The translations under genes were made by a program, and so were the position numbers. 7,884 nucleotides of DNA from assembly GCA_021160865.1 (NCBI GenBank), contig JAGHBS010000264.1, positions 1 through 7,884 of the forward strand, read 5' to 3'. This DNA is from Planctomycetota bacterium. GTDB taxonomy: Bacteria; Planctomycetota; Phycisphaerae; SM23-33. Below, in pieces: positions 6,075-7,884 of this stretch. Under the pieces are notes generated by a model that saw only the letters and a list, made by a program, of their open reading frames with translations, searched no databases and was not told the origin of the DNA. Every line of letters starts with the position of its first letter. Position 1 is the stretch's first letter.

Positions 6075-7661
6075 ATGTCAGGTTATGTAATTCTCTCCCA
6101 AATTACCAGTGGGACAGCAATCCTTGTTGCAATTAGCGTTGTTATCGGTATCGGTATCGGTCTGATTATCAGGGTGCTAACCGAGAGAATCCAGAAGAGA
6201 TCGCTTGCCGAGGAGATACGCGCTCGAAGAGCGGCTGCAGCTGCAGAGGCTGAACGTATAAAGGCCCAAGCGATGGCGGAAGCACGGGACGAATTGCTCG
6301 CTCAACGGAAGGAGTTTGACGAAGAGACGAAGAGCATCCGTGCCGAACTTCGTGAAGAGGAAAAACGCCTTGCCAAACGCGAAGACCTTGTCGATCAGAA
6401 GATGGAGATGCTGGCAATAAAGGAACGTTCCGTTGAAGCGGCTGAGAAGGCAATTAAGGAACGGGAAAGATCGTTAGTGGAAAAGGATCGGCATCTCAAT
6501 GAATTAATTGCCCAACAGAAGACCCAGCTGATGAGAGTGGCCAATATGACTGAGGACGAGGCGAAGAAAGAACTCCTCTCGCGAGTCGAGAAAGAAATTG
6601 AAGATGAAGCTGCCAAAATTATCCAGCGAAGGCTTGAACAGGCGGAAGAAACTTCCCAGGCAAAGGCGCGGGAGATAATCGCTTTGGCGATCCAGCGATA
6701 TGCAGCTGATCATACCAGCCAGACCACCGTTTCTACCGTGAGTATTCCCTCTGATGAGATGAAAGGAAGGGTGATTGGCAGAGAGGGTCGGAATATCCGT
6801 GCCTTTGAGGCTGCTACAGGCGTTGATGTGATTGTCGATGATACCCCTGGCGTGGTAGTCATATCATCGTTCGATATGGTTCGCCGTGAGGCAGCCCGAT
6901 TGGCGTTGGAGCGGTTGATACAGGATGGAAGAATTCACCCCGCAAGGATTGAAGAAGTTGTTGCTGAGACACGAAAGGAAGTGAATCAGCGGATTCAGGA
7001 GTATGGCAAGCAGGCGGTTGTTGACGCTCGTATTCGTGGTGTGCATCCAAAGTTAGTATCTCTGCTTGGACATCTTCATTATCGTACCAGTTATGGTCAA
7101 AACGCCTTGCAGCATTCGCTTGAAGTGGCGTATCTATCTCAAATAATCGCTGACGAGATAGGTTGTGATGGAACTCTTGCTCGTAGGTGCGGTTTGCTTC
7201 ACGACATCGGTAAGGCCGTTGACCATGAAGTCGAAGGTACTCATCCCCAGATAGGGGCTGATCTGTGCAGGCGATATGGTGAGCGGGAGGAGGTAATCGA
7301 GGCTGCTGCCGGTCATCACGGTGGGATAAAAACACGTTTTATTTACACGCCGATTGTATCTGCTGCTGATGCGATAAGTGCCTCCCGCCCCGGTGCCAGA
7401 CGTGAAACGCTTGAGCAATACATTAAACGGCTCGAGAAATTGGAGGAAATCGCCACCGCGTTTGAAGGTGTCAAAAACACTTATGCAATTCAGGCTGGCA
7501 GAGAAATACGCGTTATTGTCGATGCAGAGAATGTTGACGATCACATAGCAGCCAAGATGGCTCACGATATTGCCAAGCGGATCGAGGAAGAGTTGCAATA
7601 TCCAGGCGAGGTGAAGGTCACTGTCATCCGTGAACTCCGCTGTGTCGATTATGCCCGATAG
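6075..7661 (+). CDS. rny: ribonuclease Y
   Basis: A membrane-bound endoribonuclease that starts bulk mRNA decay and processes structured RNAs. The 528-residue protein has the full family layout: an N-terminal membrane helix (about 13-35, Ile/Gly-rich), a long charged coiled coil (about 36-205), a KH RNA-binding domain with GRVIGREGRN (231-240) and VDVIVDDTPG, and an HD domain with QHSLEVA, the metal-binding pair in LLHDIGKAVDHEVEGTHPQ (His376-Asp377) and AGHHGGI. The C-terminus ends VDYAR, close to the usual family ending. Length is typical (about 510-530). AAAGGA at 6062-6067, 7 nt before the ATG, sets the start. Upstream lies the long gap with a candidate promoter at 5912-5940; downstream, after 120 nt, comes a Mut7-C RNase-domain gene on the same strand. 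All key motifs are intact and I see no sign of damage. Confidence 0.97.
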   Translation: MSGYVILSQITSGTAILVAISVVIGIGIGLIIRVLTERIQKRSLAEEIRARRAAAAAEAERIKAQAMAEARDELLAQRKEFDEETKSIRAELREEEKRLAKREDLVDQKMEMLAIKERSVEAAEKAIKERERSLVEKDRHLNELIAQQKTQLMRVANMTEDEAKKELLSRVEKEIEDEAAKIIQRRLEQAEETSQAKAREIIALAIQRYAADHTSQTTVSTVSIPSDEMKGRVIGREGRNIRAFEAATGVDVIVDDTPGVVVISSFDMVRREAARLALERLIQDGRIHPARIEEVVAETRKEVNQRIQEYGKQAVVDARIRGVHPKLVSLLGHLHYRTSYGQNALQHSLEVAYLSQIIADEIGCDGTLARRCGLLHDIGKAVDHEVEGTHPQIGADLCRRYGEREEVIEAAAGHHGGIKTRFIYTPIVSAADAISASRPGARRETLEQYIKRLEKLEEIATAFEGVKNTYAIQAGREIRVIVDAENVDDHIAAKMAHDIAKRIEEELQYPGEVKVTVIRELRCVDYAR

Positions 7662-7707
7662 AGGCACTTCTCTGGCGTCCAAAATGGTTATGTAAGCCTG
7701 CAAAATG

Positions 7708-7760
7708 GAAGTCTTGCTTCAAAGCATCGATGCGGGATTTCGTAGCGAATCTTTCGAAGC
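7708..7760 (+). repeat. imperfect palindrome between rny and the Mut7-C gene
   Basis: GCTTC-AAAG (7716-7724) can pair with CTTT-C-GAAGC (7751-7760) around one bulged base. Inside are the self-complementary CATCGATG (7725-7732) and a small GATT/AATC hairpin. An upstream GAAG (7708-7711) can instead pair with CTTC (7717-7720), an alternative fold. No T tract follows, so it is not a classic terminator. It could be a processing or stabilising structure between two co-transcribed genes. Confidence 0.3.
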
Positions 7761-7781
7761 AATGCAGGTAAGTAGGTGAAT

Positions 7782-7884
7782 ATGGCTAATCCCGTAATTC
7801 TTTGCGATGCGATGCTCGGCGGACTCGCCCGTTGGCTTAGAGCAGCAGGATATGAAGCCCAGTTCATCTACGGTATCGATGATA
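7782..7884 (+). CDS. Mut7-C RNase-domain protein (5' part, cut by window end)
   Basis: Only the first 34 codons are present. The frame begins at an ATG with a good ribosome site (AGGTGA, 7774-7779). The peptide contains LCDAMLGGLARWLRAAGYEA, close to the conserved N-terminus of the Mut7-C family (PF01927, earlier DUF82), where the pattern is roughly F-x-x-D-x-M-L-G-x-L-A-R-W-L-R-x-x-G-Y-D. The early Asp (residue 9) is expected in the PIN-like active site. Full-length members are about 150-250 residues and often carry a C-terminal zinc ribbon, so most of the gene lies beyond the window. The family is predicted to be an RNase; its substrate is not established. It follows rny on the same strand after 120 nt with no T-tract terminator, so co-transcription is possible. 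Confidence 0.85.
   Translation, partial: MANPVILCDAMLGGLARWLRAAGYEAQFIYGIDD

Noticed and set aside
7134..7703. Long minus-strand ORF (189 codons) opposite rny.
   Set aside because: It is antisense to the conserved HD domain of RNase Y and its translation resembles no family; a shadow frame.

Overview
This 7.9 kb window looks like ordinary chromosomal DNA of a Gram-negative bacterium. KdsB (LPS Kdo activation), a lipoprotein and an MscS channel point to an outer membrane. A DUF1844 protein together with a full-length RNase Y, at moderate GC content, fits a Planctomycetota-type genome (perhaps Phycisphaerae), but this placement is inferred from gene content and not proven. I see no mobile element, CRISPR array, tRNA or rRNA.

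Left part (1-3706): an NAD(P)-dependent dehydrogenase of the 2,4-diaminopentanoate dehydrogenase (Ord)/DapB-like family (+) converges on an NAD kinase (-). The NAD kinase is divergent from kdsB (+) across a ~100 bp gap. After kdsB, on the same strand, come a DUF1844 protein and a short lipoprotein whose start overlaps the DUF1844 stop (ATGA). These three probably form one transcription unit with an envelope theme.

Middle (3785-6074): an MscS-family mechanosensitive channel on the minus strand, then about 1.1 kb without a convincing protein gene. This gap is the most interesting part. At about 5248-5335 it holds a compact predicted three-way-junction RNA: a perfect 10-bp closing stem, an 11-bp arm and a 6-7-bp arm. 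It starts about 10 nt after a perfect TATAAT box and is followed by a T-rich tract, which looks like a free-standing small RNA gene. The gap also holds two TTGACC-type promoter candidates, a weak 56-codon ORF, and coding-like stretches interrupted by stops just before RNase Y.

Right part (6075-7884): a complete RNase Y (membrane anchor, coiled coil, KH, HD), then after ~120 bp with an imperfect palindrome, the first 34 codons of a Mut7-C (PF01927) RNase-domain protein cut by the window end. The right half therefore groups two RNA-processing proteins with a probable structured RNA upstream.
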